Assembly: GCA_036971615.1 (NCBI GenBank)
Contig: JAYKKR010000052.1
Location: 1 to 64,000 of the forward strand
Origin: Amyloporia xantha
Taxonomy: Eukaryota; Basidiomycota; Agaricomycetes; Polyporales; Adustoporiaceae
DNA length: 64,000 nucleotides
Reading direction: 5' to 3'
In this document: positions 36,635 to 45,882 of the stretch, in pieces
Position numbering within the stretch: position 1 is the first letter of the stretch
Layout of the letters: each line of letters begins with the position of its first letter
The notes under the pieces: generated by a model
Database searches by the model: none
What the model saw: only the letters and a program-made list of their open reading frames with translations
What the model was told of the DNA's origin: nothing
Program-made: the position numbers and the translations under genes

Positions 36635-37644
36635 CATCAGGAAAAATCTCCCTTACTTATTAGAGCTCATTGAATACTTACCATTCTTATCCAACTTATA
36701 TGTCTCTTATTCCACTCATCTGATTCTTATTGACTGCTAATCTATCTCACACATCTCTAATTCCACTCATCAGATTCTTACTGAATGCTCATCTATCTTA
36801 TATATCTCTAATTCTACTCATCAGATTCTTATTGAGTGCTAATTTGTCTCAAGATGCTAATCAAACTCTCAGAAAGTTGTTATGAGATCTTCCAATTGCT
36901 CACTTACTTCAGCTGTGCTGTGCTAGTAACTAGTATGGACAAGATATGTAGAATGAGCACCATAATAAACAAGCCTTTGTATTTATAGACTTACATTGTA
37001 CTCCTTGAACAAGGTCACAAAGATACACCTTAAGAAATTATTCTTTTTTTATCTCAATCTGAGAAAGAAAATACTGCAAAAAGTACTTGCATTTGATAGA
37101 GCCTTCTGTTTAGCCAGAAAAATGAAGTGGAGATATAATTGCATCAAAGGTCTATGGAGGAGTATAGCAGCAGCCAAGCAACAAAAAGACACAAGTCTTC
37201 ATACTCAGGAAGGCTTATATTGATGAGAGTGAGTTAGAAAAGGTGTGGACTTGTGGTGTAGTGGTAAAGTGCTACAGGTCATGCCTTTATAAGGCAGTCA
37301 ATTCTGAGAGGTCATTGGTTCAATCCTGTGTGGTGGCAGAAGATACCTATTTTTTAAATTTTTATTCCAACCTTCTGTTATCAACCTGTCATTGCTAATG
37401 GCATAAAGACACTCTTTAATTGATGATTTTCACCATTTGGTAAGCAACATTGTTTTTCCTTCCTCTCACTTAGTTCTTATCAAGTACTCATGAGTACTCA
37501 TTATGCACTTATGATGCTTATCTGAGAGGCGATTAGCAAGTGGGTAAAATAATAAGTACTTATGACACTTATGTGACTTATGTGACTTTTTTATCTCAAC
37601 AAGTGCTAATAAGAGCTAATAAGTAAGGGAGATTTTCCCTAATG
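36635..37644. mobile_element. 1010-bp TA-flanked element nested in the copia LTR
   Basis: The intact LTR at 43110-43125 gives the empty site TTCTATAGG. Here the TA is duplicated (36633-36634 and 37645-37646) around an element whose ends are inverted repeats: CATCAGGAAAAATCTCCC at the left, with the complement of CATTAGGGAAAATCTCCC at the right, continuing through TTACTTATTAG. The TA duplication points to Tc1/mariner-type mobilisation in trans, as there is no transposase frame. Confidence 0.93.
37243..37340 (+). other. tRNA-like sequence (Ile-UAU-like), degenerate
   Basis: An A-box-like TGGTGTAGTGGTAAAGTG, a stem-loop TGCC-TTTATAA-GGCA with U33, anticodon TAT and A37, and a B-box-like GGTTCAATCC occur in tRNA order. 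The T stem pairs poorly and the spacing is long, so this is a tRNA-derived (SINE-like) sequence or tRNA pseudogene rather than a working tRNA. Confidence 0.6.
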
Positions 37645-37763
37645 TATAGGTTTCTAGATACGATTACTAAGGAGCCTTTCATGCATGTATATAAGCCGGG
37701 CCTTACAGCCCACTAGAATACAAGACAGATTAGCCTCCTCTCCTCTATAGTCTGCGCTCAACA

Positions 37764-37778
37764 GGTTATGAGCCCCGC
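37764..37778 (+). promoter_or_regulatory. copia primer binding site (half-tRNA iMet type)
   Basis: Directly after the LTR end, GGTTATGAGCCCCGC is complementary to the anticodon arm of initiator tRNA-Met (GGGCTCATAACC), not to a tRNA 3' end. Drosophila copia is known to prime from a cleaved initiator tRNA-Met in this way. Confidence 0.75.
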
Positions 37779-38655
37779 ACTCTAATCTGTCTGACTACTG
37801 TGCAGTCATCTGTCTTCACTCTTCTATTTGCGCTTTCACTTTCTCTTTTGCGCATTTACCCCTTCTATTGCCTTCTTCTTACAAGGCCCCTTAGTAGACT
37901 ACGTAAGTACACAGTCCTTAGTTTTGTGACAAACTCTTGGGAGTCTGCACTTCAGTGGGCGGCTCTTAGAGGTCCAAATCCTCTCCTGGGAATAAGGCAC
38001 CTTACGCGAAATAGTCAAAGGCGTAACAGGGCCCTCAGGCAACTGCGAAGCAAAACTCTGCGGCTCCATAGGTAGCTGTAGATAGAAGTACTATACAGTA
38101 GCTAGCTAGGCCTTGGGCAATACCCTCTGCAGCATAGTCTCGTCTCGATCACTTACTTCCCTCAACTCTACCCTGCGTCTTGGCGATTTCGGCTAGCTGG
38201 GACAAAGGTTCACTTCAATAAGTGTCCATCTTTGAGCTAGAGACGTTGACTTCTTCATCAGAAGCAGCTGATCCAGTGGCAGATCAATCTCAGTCAGGCG
38301 ACTCAGAGGGATCTTCACCAGAGCCAGTACAGCTTATATCTGTCTAGCCAACAGATTATAGCTGGAAATTCCCTTACGCAGGCGATTATATTGGTGGTCT
38401 TACAAGCGACAATCTTGGTTATTCTCCATACAATATTGAAAGTAACTCTCTTAGTCACACTGACAGTGAAGAGTACTTTCCAAACCTCTCCATCACATTT
38501 TTGGCTATACTTCTTCGATCCGATCCTTTTGATCAAGAAGTTAAAGAGGTTAAACCAGATTGATTGCCTCCATCAATTCCATCAATTCCTCAATCACCTT
38601 CCATCGCCTATCTCCTTCAGTCTGACACTTGCCCTGACATTTTATTCTGATCGCC

Positions 38656-39975
38656 ATGGATCCCTCCAAGATTCCTACCTCCACCATTCCCATTTTTGAT
38701 GGTACAAACTATATTGCCTGGTCTAACGCTATGCGAGGTGTTTTTAGATGGTCTGGTTCCTGGAACATTGTTCAAGGGAATTCAGGCACACCTCTTCCTC
38801 GTCCTACTGCTGCAGCTGCTGGAGAAGACCTCACTACAATCCAGGCTGCTTGGGATGAGAAGAATGACAAGGCACTTGGTTTGATGACCATCTATATTTC
38901 CTCCTCACTACAATTCCTCATTGGCAATACTACCACTGCTGCTGCAGCGTGGAAAGCAATTAAAGATCAGTATGCCAAACCTGGTGCTGTTGGTGCATTC
39001 GTCTACTTTCAAAAATTATTCAATACTCGCTTTGACGATGCCCAACCTCTTCGCCCTCAGATAACAGCACTTGAGGAAATTTGTAGCTGTACCGTTGATG
39101 CTGGGATTGCCATCTCAGATCAATTTGCTGCCCTCATTATTGTCAACGCCTTGCCCAATTCTTATCAGACCATTGCTTCGACTCTGCTGGCTACAGTTAC
39201 AGACGTTTCTACACTTAAACCAGCAGATGTCATCCCCAAAATTATTGAGGAAGAAGCTAGACGTCAGGCCTCCAAAAATGCTAATGTCTCTCGCGTCTCG
39301 TTGACTACTCGTCTCCCAAAGAAATGTAATATCTGTGGGAAGACTAATCATTCGACTGAGAACCATTGGCCTGATGGAAAGCCACCTCAAAAGGGGAATA
39401 AGCAGGGCAAAGGCAAGGGCAAGCAAGGCGGTAATCAAGGTGGAAATAATAAGGGAAGTGGACAGAATCACGGTCAAAATAATGGAAATACTGGAGCTTC
39501 ACAAGGACAGGGACAGAATTCTGGTGCAAAAGTCAATAATCTTCTTATAGAATCTGTACCAGATGTAACGGTAGCATCTTCTTCGTCCAAATCAATTGAT
39601 CTTTCCCTGTACCATGTGGGAGATGAGATCGCAAGATGGATGGTTGACTCAGGTTGTACTTCACATGTCACAAACGTCTTTGAAGATTTTGATCACTATC
39701 ATGAATTTCCAGTACCTGGTCATGCGCACTTAGCCGGCGCAGATAAGACCATAGATATCAAAGGTGTTGGAATAGTTCTTCTGCGACATCAGAATAGTGA
39801 CGGAATCATTGTCAACCTGACTCTTAAATCTGTCCTTTATATTCCTGAAGCGTCTCATTGTTTCTTTGCTCCACGTACCATTATTGACCAAGGAGGCTGC
39901 TATAGTGCCCATGGGGACACTATGAATTTTTGGGCAGGCTCCAAACCAGGTGAGAACCTAATCCTCACTGCGTGA
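38656..39975 (+). CDS. copia Gag-protease
   Basis: The start MDPSKIPTSTIPIFDGTNYI is typical of copia Gag, with the helical core ATVTDVSTLKPADVIPKIIE. The zinc-knuckle equivalent is CNICGKTNHSTENHW, spaced C-x2-C-x4-H-x4-H with His in place of the last Cys. A Gly/Gln/Lys-rich linker follows. The aspartic protease motif is WMVDSGCTSHVTN, with the catalytic DSG intact, then ADKTIDIKGVGIV. The frame ends at TGA 39973-39975 after GENLILTA, and the same frame then continues open into the pol region. Gag-protease forms the particle and processes the polyprotein in the cytoplasm. Confidence 0.92.
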   Translation: MDPSKIPTSTIPIFDGTNYIAWSNAMRGVFRWSGSWNIVQGNSGTPLPRPTAAAAGEDLTTIQAAWDEKNDKALGLMTIYISSSLQFLIGNTTTAAAAWKAIKDQYAKPGAVGAFVYFQKLFNTRFDDAQPLRPQITALEEICSCTVDAGIAISDQFAALIIVNALPNSYQTIASTLLATVTDVSTLKPADVIPKIIEEEARRQASKNANVSRVSLTTRLPKKCNICGKTNHSTENHWPDGKPPQKGNKQGKGKGKQGGNQGGNNKGSGQNHGQNNGNTGASQGQGQNSGAKVNNLLIESVPDVTVASSSSKSIDLSLYHVGDEIARWMVDSGCTSHVTNVFEDFDHYHEFPVPGHAHLAGADKTIDIKGVGIVLLRHQNSDGIIVNLTLKSVLYIPEASHCFFAPRTIIDQGGCYSAHGDTMNFWAGSKPGENLILTA

Positions 39976-42903
39976 TCAAGCCATGATGGTTCAGGTTTCT
40001 ATTGGCTTAAAACCAAAGTGTTTCATCCAAACACCCGGCCTCAGACTCTGCAATCTGTGGAAGCTGACTATGACTTGTGGCATCAACGGTTTGGTCATGC
40101 GGGACGTAACACAATTTGTCAATTGCCTAATCATGTTAATGGCGCACCAAATAGTCTTTCTTCAGCACTAAAGTCTGATCCTTGTGCTGGTTGTGCGCTT
40201 GGCAAGTCCCACAGACAACCGTTCCCACTCTCTTCTACTCGCGCATCTAAACCATTGGAACTTATTCACTCAGATCTCGTCGAGATGCCATCTTTGTCTA
40301 TTGATGGTTTCAAATATTGTGTCACATTCCTCGACGACTTCTCCTCATTTGGTGTCATGTATTACCTTAAGTGGAAATCTGATGCTCTCACCTGCTTTAA
40401 AAGTTATCGAGCATGGGGGGAAACTCAGCTTTCTACGCGACTTAAGCGTTTCCGCTCTGACAGAGGAGGAGAATTTATGGGTGAAGAGTTCACACAATAT
40501 TTACATGAAAATGGTATTGAGCGCGAGGCATCTATGCCACAAAGTCCACAACAAAATGGACGTGCAGAACGTTGGCAGCAAACTATTGTAGAAAAAGCAG
40601 AAGCTATGCGTCATCATGCTGGTTTATCCACAGGCTTCTGGAAACTTGCTGTTGAAACTGCCGTTCATATTTACAATCGTCAGCCATTCCGCAGAGCACA
40701 CTGGCGTACTCCCATTGAATTATGGAATGGTACTGTTCCAGATGTGTCGTACTTTAGAGTCTTTGGATGCCTAGCCTATGTACATGTTCAGAAGGAGCAA
40801 CACCAGGATAAGCTCACGGCTCGAGCTAAACCTATGGTGTTCACCGGCTATGAACCTGGATCAAAGGGGTATCGATTCTGGGATAAAGATAGCCGCTCCA
40901 TTGTTTTATCACGTGATGCGGTATTCAATGAGAGATCCTTTTTGAACAAAAGTGCGAATCCTATTCCCGCTGCCCAACAACCGCATGAGCCACCCGTTCC
41001 TGTAGCTCCAGCACCAGAGCCGGCCCTGCCGCTTGGTGATGATGATGCTAATAGGCCTGAACCGGATGCTGACTTGCCTCCACATCCGGGACCACCACCA
41101 GAACCACCTAGAAACCCATCTCCTCCACCTCGTCCACCTTCTCCACATGAGCCTCCAGTACGACAACCTCCTCCATTTGTACCTAGATGCTCTACTCGGT
41201 CAACCGCTGGTAGACCTCCACCACGGCCTGACAATGTGTATGGTGATCGTCACCCTGCAGCTATACAGCGTGACATTGATCAAGGAGGTGGTTTACCTGA
41301 CGTCATGGAGAATCTCATCTCAGATCTTCCAGTAGAGTTTATTCTCAACGCCGATCCTCAGTACGGACCTTTTCCACAATCTTATCAGGAAGCGATCTCT
41401 TGCCCTGATCGGACTCAGTGGGAGGCCGCTATGCAGGAAGAGATAGACTCTCAAATGGAGAATGGTACATGGGAGTTAGTCGATTTACCTCCTGGACGTA
41501 AGGCAGTACCTTGTCGTTGGGTTTACACTATTAAACCTGGTGGTAGATATAAAGCTCGGCTTGTAGCCAAAGGCTTCAAACAGGTCAAAGCCATTGATTA
41601 TGATGAAATATTCTCCCCAGTCACTCGTTTTGAATCTATAAGATTCTTACTCGCCCATGCTGCTCTTAATGATTGGGAGGTAGAGGCTATGGATGTAAAG
41701 ACAGCATTCTTATATGGCGAATTAGACGAGGAGATATATATGGAGCAACCAGAAGGATTTAAAGTCCCTGGTCAGGAACACAAAGTTTGTCGTCTTTTGA
41801 AGGCTATTTATGGTCTTAAACAGGCTGGCAGACAGTGGAATAAAAAACTCCACAATGTGTTGTTGGAATTAGGGTTCACACGTACATATTCTGATGCGGG
41901 TATTTATGTGTATCGTCATCATGGGGGGGATTTAATACTTGTCGTATATGTTGACGATCTATTGCCAATTGGGTCTGATTGGCGTCAGATTGCATGGCTT
42001 AAAGGTTGTCTTCAGAAGCAATTTAATGTTCGTGATCTTGGGCCTGTAGAATCTTTTCTAGGCATGCAGATTACTCGAGATAGATCATCCAGAAATATTT
42101 GGCTTGATCAGTCTAAATACATTGAAGAGACACTCGAGCGATTCCAAATGCTAGATGCAGCACCCACACGAACTCCCCTTCCATTTGGCGTACACCTTGT
42201 CAAAGCAGATCCTTCATATGAAGTTGATGCCGCCCTTCATTCAAAGTACCAGCAGCTCATTGGTTCACTTTTGTGGATTGCCTTAGGCACTCGCCCAGAT
42301 ATAGCCTATGCAGTTAATCGCCTTTCCCAATATTCTGCTAAGCCTACAATGCAACATTATAAAGCCGCACAATATATTCTTCGTTATTTGAACGGCTCAC
42401 GTTCACTTCGGCTTTGCTACAAAGGCAGCAGATTATCTGGACTCATAGGTTATTCTGACTCTGATTGGGCTGAAAACAAGGACGATAGACATTCAACTAG
42501 TGGCTTTGTCTTCTTTATGGCAGATGCTGCTATTTCATGGGTCTCGCGGCGACAAAAGACTGTTGCTCTGTCTTCAACAGAAGCAGAGTACATGGCATTG
42601 TCCGACTCTTGTCAACAATTAGCCTGGCTTCGGACTCTTCAGTCTGAGATTGGTTTTAAGCCGCAAAATGCCACACCTTTATGCATTGATAATAATGGTA
42701 GCATTTTTCTTGCGGTTAATCCAGCTCATGACAGAAGAACCAAGCACATTGATATTCGGTACCACTTTTGCAGAGAGTTCATTGAAAACGGTCATGTTGA
42801 TCTTTTCTTTGTACCTACTGCTGAGCAAAGGGCCAATATCCTCACTAAGAATTTATCTTTCTCTATTCATGAGAAATTTGTACATAGTCTTGGACTAGAG
42901 TAG
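39976..42903 (+). CDS. copia integrase-reverse transcriptase-RNase H
   Basis: The frame is continuous with Gag-protease after one TGA. The integrase zinc finger reads HQRFGHAGRN...CAGCALGKSH. The core has the acidic triad in HSDLVEMPS, FRSDRGGEF and NGRAERWQQT. A Pro-rich linker (about 41000-41220) leads to the RT: WVYTIKPGGRYKARLVAKGF, VKTAFLYGELDEEIYMEQPE and YVDDLLPIG. RNase H shows YSDSDWAENKDDRHSTSGF and SSTEAEYMALSD, ending HIDIRYHFCREFI and the stop at 42903. All catalytic motifs are present. A downstream ATG at 40018 exists, but initiation there would omit nothing conserved, so separate initiation or read-through are both possible. Confidence 0.92.
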   Translation, partial: SSHDGSGFYWLKTKVFHPNTRPQTLQSVEADYDLWHQRFGHAGRNTICQLPNHVNGAPNSLSSALKSDPCAGCALGKSHRQPFPLSSTRASKPLELIHSDLVEMPSLSIDGFKYCVTFLDDFSSFGVMYYLKWKSDALTCFKSYRAWGETQLSTRLKRFRSDRGGEFMGEEFTQYLHENGIEREASMPQSPQQNGRAERWQQTIVEKAEAMRHHAGLSTGFWKLAVETAVHIYNRQPFRRAHWRTPIELWNGTVPDVSYFRVFGCLAYVHVQKEQHQDKLTARAKPMVFTGYEPGSKGYRFWDKDSRSIVLSRDAVFNERSFLNKSANPIPAAQQPHEPPVPVAPAPEPALPLGDDDANRPEPDADLPPHPGPPPEPPRNPSPPPRPPSPHEPPVRQPPPFVPRCSTRSTAGRPPPRPDNVYGDRHPAAIQRDIDQGGGLPDVMENLISDLPVEFILNADPQYGPFPQSYQEAISCPDRTQWEAAMQEEIDSQMENGTWELVDLPPGRKAVPCRWVYTIKPGGRYKARLVAKGFKQVKAIDYDEIFSPVTRFESIRFLLAHAALNDWEVEAMDVKTAFLYGELDEEIYMEQPEGFKVPGQEHKVCRLLKAIYGLKQAGRQWNKKLHNVLLELGFTRTYSDAGIYVYRHHGGDLILVVYVDDLLPIGSDWRQIAWLKGCLQKQFNVRDLGPVESFLGMQITRDRSSRNIWLDQSKYIEETLERFQMLDAAPTRTPLPFGVHLVKADPSYEVDAALHSKYQQLIGSLLWIALGTRPDIAYAVNRLSQYSAKPTMQHYKAAQYILRYLNGSRSLRLCYKGSRLSGLIGYSDSDWAENKDDRHSTSGFVFFMADAAISWVSRRQKTVALSSTEAEYMALSDSCQQLAWLRTLQSEIGFKPQNATPLCIDNNGSIFLAVNPAHDRRTKHIDIRYHFCREFIENGHVDLFFVPTAEQRANILTKNLSFSIHEKFVHSLGLE

Positions 42904-42920
42904 TTAGCGACTATCTAGTT

Positions 42921-42929
42921 GAGTGGGAG
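42921..42929 (+). promoter_or_regulatory. copia polypurine tract
   Basis: GAGTGGGAG lies directly before the 3' LTR and would prime plus-strand DNA synthesis. Confidence 0.75.
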
Positions 42930-43233
42930 TGTTGAACGATCAGTTTCCAACTATAGTAGTCGCACTTCCATACTTGGTAGTCAGTACTTACTCATTTCTA
43001 TGATGTTCTATGATGTTCCATAGTATGCTCTTGTCTTACTTCATAGGCTCCACTTTCTTACTAAGAAATCTCCACTATGATTTCATTATGACTTCATATC
43101 TTACTCAGATATTCTATAGGTTTCTAGATACGATTACTAAGGAGCCTTTCATGCATGTATATAAGCCGGGCCTTACAGCCCACTAGAATACAAGACAGAT
43201 TGGCCTTCTCTCCTCTATAGTCTGCACTCAACA
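42930..43233 (+). repeat. copia 3' LTR, uninterrupted
   Basis: This 304-bp LTR runs TGTTGAACG...CTCAACA with TATATAA near 43158. Against the 5' LTR only three substitutions are seen, near the 3' end, so the insertion is fairly recent. Confidence 0.93.
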
Positions 43234-43238
43234 GAGAA

Positions 43239-45228
43239 TGTTTCAAAAAATAAGATTATAATTGGCGACACACGCACCTTGGTCCGTGCTGGCATCGCAG
43301 GATGCTGGCACTGTGTGTTTTGGCCCAGCACCTGTCATGCTCGCGCTCAGCGGGTGTAATGTGCTGTTACATATCTATTAAATTATATTCCATTATATTA
43401 TTATAATCCCTTATCCTAGGCTTATATGCCCTTATCATCTATATTTACATATGTTTGTGTGCCAACACATATGCCACTATCCTATTTCCTTTCTAAGACT
43501 AACACTTCTTTCATATCAACACCTATGTATGCATACTGTAGACACTCTGGAATAGAGATTGGGTGCAGCACATATCAGGTGTGATTGAGAGAAGTATATT
43601 TGTTACACATTTTTGCGCTCCTCTGACTTTGTCAGGTTTCTACAACCTGAGGGAGTCTATAGTGCATGCATACATATTCAACTAGCTACTTTACCAAGTG
43701 GCCAGCTGGAACAGCCCTCTTGGCTAAATGCCTCGAGGTGTTGCATTCCTTACATGAAGAAGCCCATAGTTCTTCATGCAAGGCTTGGAGAGTCCAAGAC
43801 CTTCCCTCCTGGGTTCACTGGGAGAGAAGGTCCTTGTCCTTTGAAAGAGCCATCTCTGATCTAATTGAGATGCCTCTTGAGGATCTTGAGGAATGAATCG
43901 CTCGGTTCGACGACCGAGTGAGATGGTATGGTTTCGAGTGCAAAGACCGTGCGCTCATGGCAGTCAGTACCATCCGGTACTGTGTCATGGCGCAGATCGA
44001 CCACAACGAGAAGTGACACGCTGAACAGCGGTCCTCTCCCATGCGCGAATCTGCGCAGCTCAGCAGGCACGCCACAGGGACCTCTGAGCCTGCCAGAGGT
44101 TTGCACCCGACACCCCGTGCAGTCATTCCCGACACGCAGTGTGGCAAGCACTTACATGCACCCTCTTTTGCTACCACCACCACCACTCCCACTTCCACCT
44201 CAACACCAACTCATTCCACTACCACCGCAACGGTGACCCATGGGCGCGGAAACTGAACGGACATGTCCGGTACACCCGAGCGTGCCAGTATGGCCCGTAC
44301 AAGATGGCTCCCAGCAGCCACCACCACAGCAGTGTGCCCCATCCAACAACGGCACACTGCAGCTCTCTGCAATGCGTCAAAATGCGCCGTACGGTGTTCA
44401 TCCTCATGGCTCGGACCCCCAAGAGGTCTCAAGTGTCGCTCTGCTCTTGCGGGACAAACTCGCCAGGCAGCAGCGTGCCTGGGAGGAAATAGGAACTGGG
44501 AACTGGGGCCCGGGAGGGAATAAGAACTGGAAACTGGGGCCCCAGTACAAGTAAGTACCCCAGTTCCGCCGTCGTCCGCCCCGAGCCGCCGCCCAAAGCA
44601 CACAGTCGTGCCGCGTTGGGTGGGCCGTCATTCTTGAGTATGCAAGTACTTGAGAACATGACAGAGAACAGTGCACCTGTTTTGTCTGCTGTTTGCCCAG
44701 AACCACCACCCAGCATGCATGTCAGTGCCACGCTGAATGGACTATCGTTCCCGAGTACCTCAGTGCTCGAGAAAACAGGCGCGAGCATGCCAAGCAAGGC
44801 ACACTGCTCAAGTACTCGAGTACTTGAGCAGGCGTCTTGTTCGAGTACGCTAGCACCTGTGCGGAATTGCGCACACAGCTAGTGTTGCCGCGGTTGGCGC
44901 TCAAGCCGTCCAAAAGCAGCAGTCGAGTGCCTGACTGATTGAAGTCAGGTGTCCACAGGGCAGCACCCAAGCTGATCCTGATCGAGCCGACTCACGGCTG
45001 GATTTGGGCTTTTGAGTTCACGGAGTGGGCACTGGCGCTGGCTGTGACTAGTCACGGCTGAACCGCAGCTCAGCTCTTGTCTCTTGTTATCGTTATCAGC
45101 GGCGGGGGGTCGCATCCCCTTGCTGCCTCCCGCCACCTGAGTGCTCACCACCGCTTCATAGTTGTCTTGCGTGTCATCTCGCTGTCTCTTTCTGGTGCTG
45201 AACTCCCTTTTCCCATGCAAAACGACTT
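43239..45228. other. unassigned region with short repeats
   Basis: This 2-kb stretch has several short open frames on both strands and none with a recognisable domain. Near 44460-44560 there are repeats of an AACTGGGGCCC type, and near 44635-44840 several AGTACTTGAG / CTCAAGTACT motifs, some palindromic. The first part may be the 5' flank of the broken hAT gene. Confidence 0.4.
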
Positions 45229-45657
45229 CTAGTCCTTCGCATTGCGCTGCTGAGTTGACTTTGCGTCGCTCAGTAGATTTGCAACCAGCGGCACAACTTC
45301 GTGTTTGCCGCTGGCCTCTCTACTGGTCTCAATCTCACTGTCTGCCTTCACTGCCCATCTCGCCAACAATCTTCGCTTCATGGACTCTTGTTTCTCATGC
45401 TCGCTTCCTCTTTTCATACGAAACAACTTTGAGTCTTTCGTAACGCACTGCTGAGTTGACTTTGTGTCGCTCAGTAAATCTGCAACCAGCGGCCTAACTT
45501 CGTGTTTGCCGCTGGCCTCTCCACTGGTCTTGATCCCGCTGTCTGCCTTTGCTGTCTTTTTCACCGTCCGTTCACTGTCCATCTCGTCTATCTCACTGTC
45601 GGCCTTATCGATCACTGATTCACCGCCGATCTGCTTAACTACGGTTTCTCCTAACAA
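45229..45657 (-). CDS. hypothetical frame with internal 67-residue duplication
   Basis: The 142-codon frame contains KADSGIKTSGEASGKHEV and, 67 residues later, KADSEIETSREASGKHEV, each followed by PLVA(D/N)LLSD(T/A)KSTQQ. This reflects a tandem duplication of about 200 bp in the DNA. It has no domain I recognise and could equally be a non-coding repeat that happens to be open. Confidence 0.3.
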   Translation of the reverse strand: MLGETVVKQIGGESVIDKADSEIDEMDSERTVKKTAKADSGIKTSGEASGKHEVRPLVADLLSDTKSTQQCVTKDSKLFRMKRGSEHEKQESMKRRLLARWAVKADSEIETSREASGKHEVVPLVANLLSDAKSTQQRNAKD

Positions 45658-45882
45658 ATCGACTCGGTATAATGCTACGTTTGCTATTGGCCTAGACTGT
45701 CAGTGTCTCTGTCTCGGTCCTTCCCTCTTGATCTCTTTCACTCGGTCCTTCCCTCTCGATCTCTTTCACTCGGCTATTATCTTTTGACGAATAGACTTTG
45801 AGTCATTCGAGATAGTACTTTCCTGAGACGACTTTGAGTCTGTTATGGATATCCTGGTTAAGTCGTCCTTTAAAACCGAGCA

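Larger units (their letters stand above)
36448..37763 (+). repeat. copia 5' LTR, interrupted
   Basis: The LTR sequence is split at 36634/37645 by a nested element; without that it is 304 bp. The TATA box TATATAA lies at 37688-37694, about 44 bp downstream of the insert, so the upstream part of U3 is now 1 kb farther from the TATA box. Confidence 0.93.
36448..43233 (+). mobile_element. copia-type LTR retrotransposon, nearly complete
   Basis: The 5-bp target duplication GAGAA lies at 36443-36447 and 43234-43238. The LTRs begin TGTTGAACG and end CTCAACA. The 3' LTR is 304 bp (42930-43233). The 5' LTR equals it apart from three differences plus an inserted 1010-bp element and its TA duplication. 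The internal region has a primer site, an 892-nt leader, a Gag-protease frame, an in-frame stop, and a complete integrase-RT-RNase H frame. It sits upstream of the 5' exon of a broken hAT gene. Confidence 0.95.
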
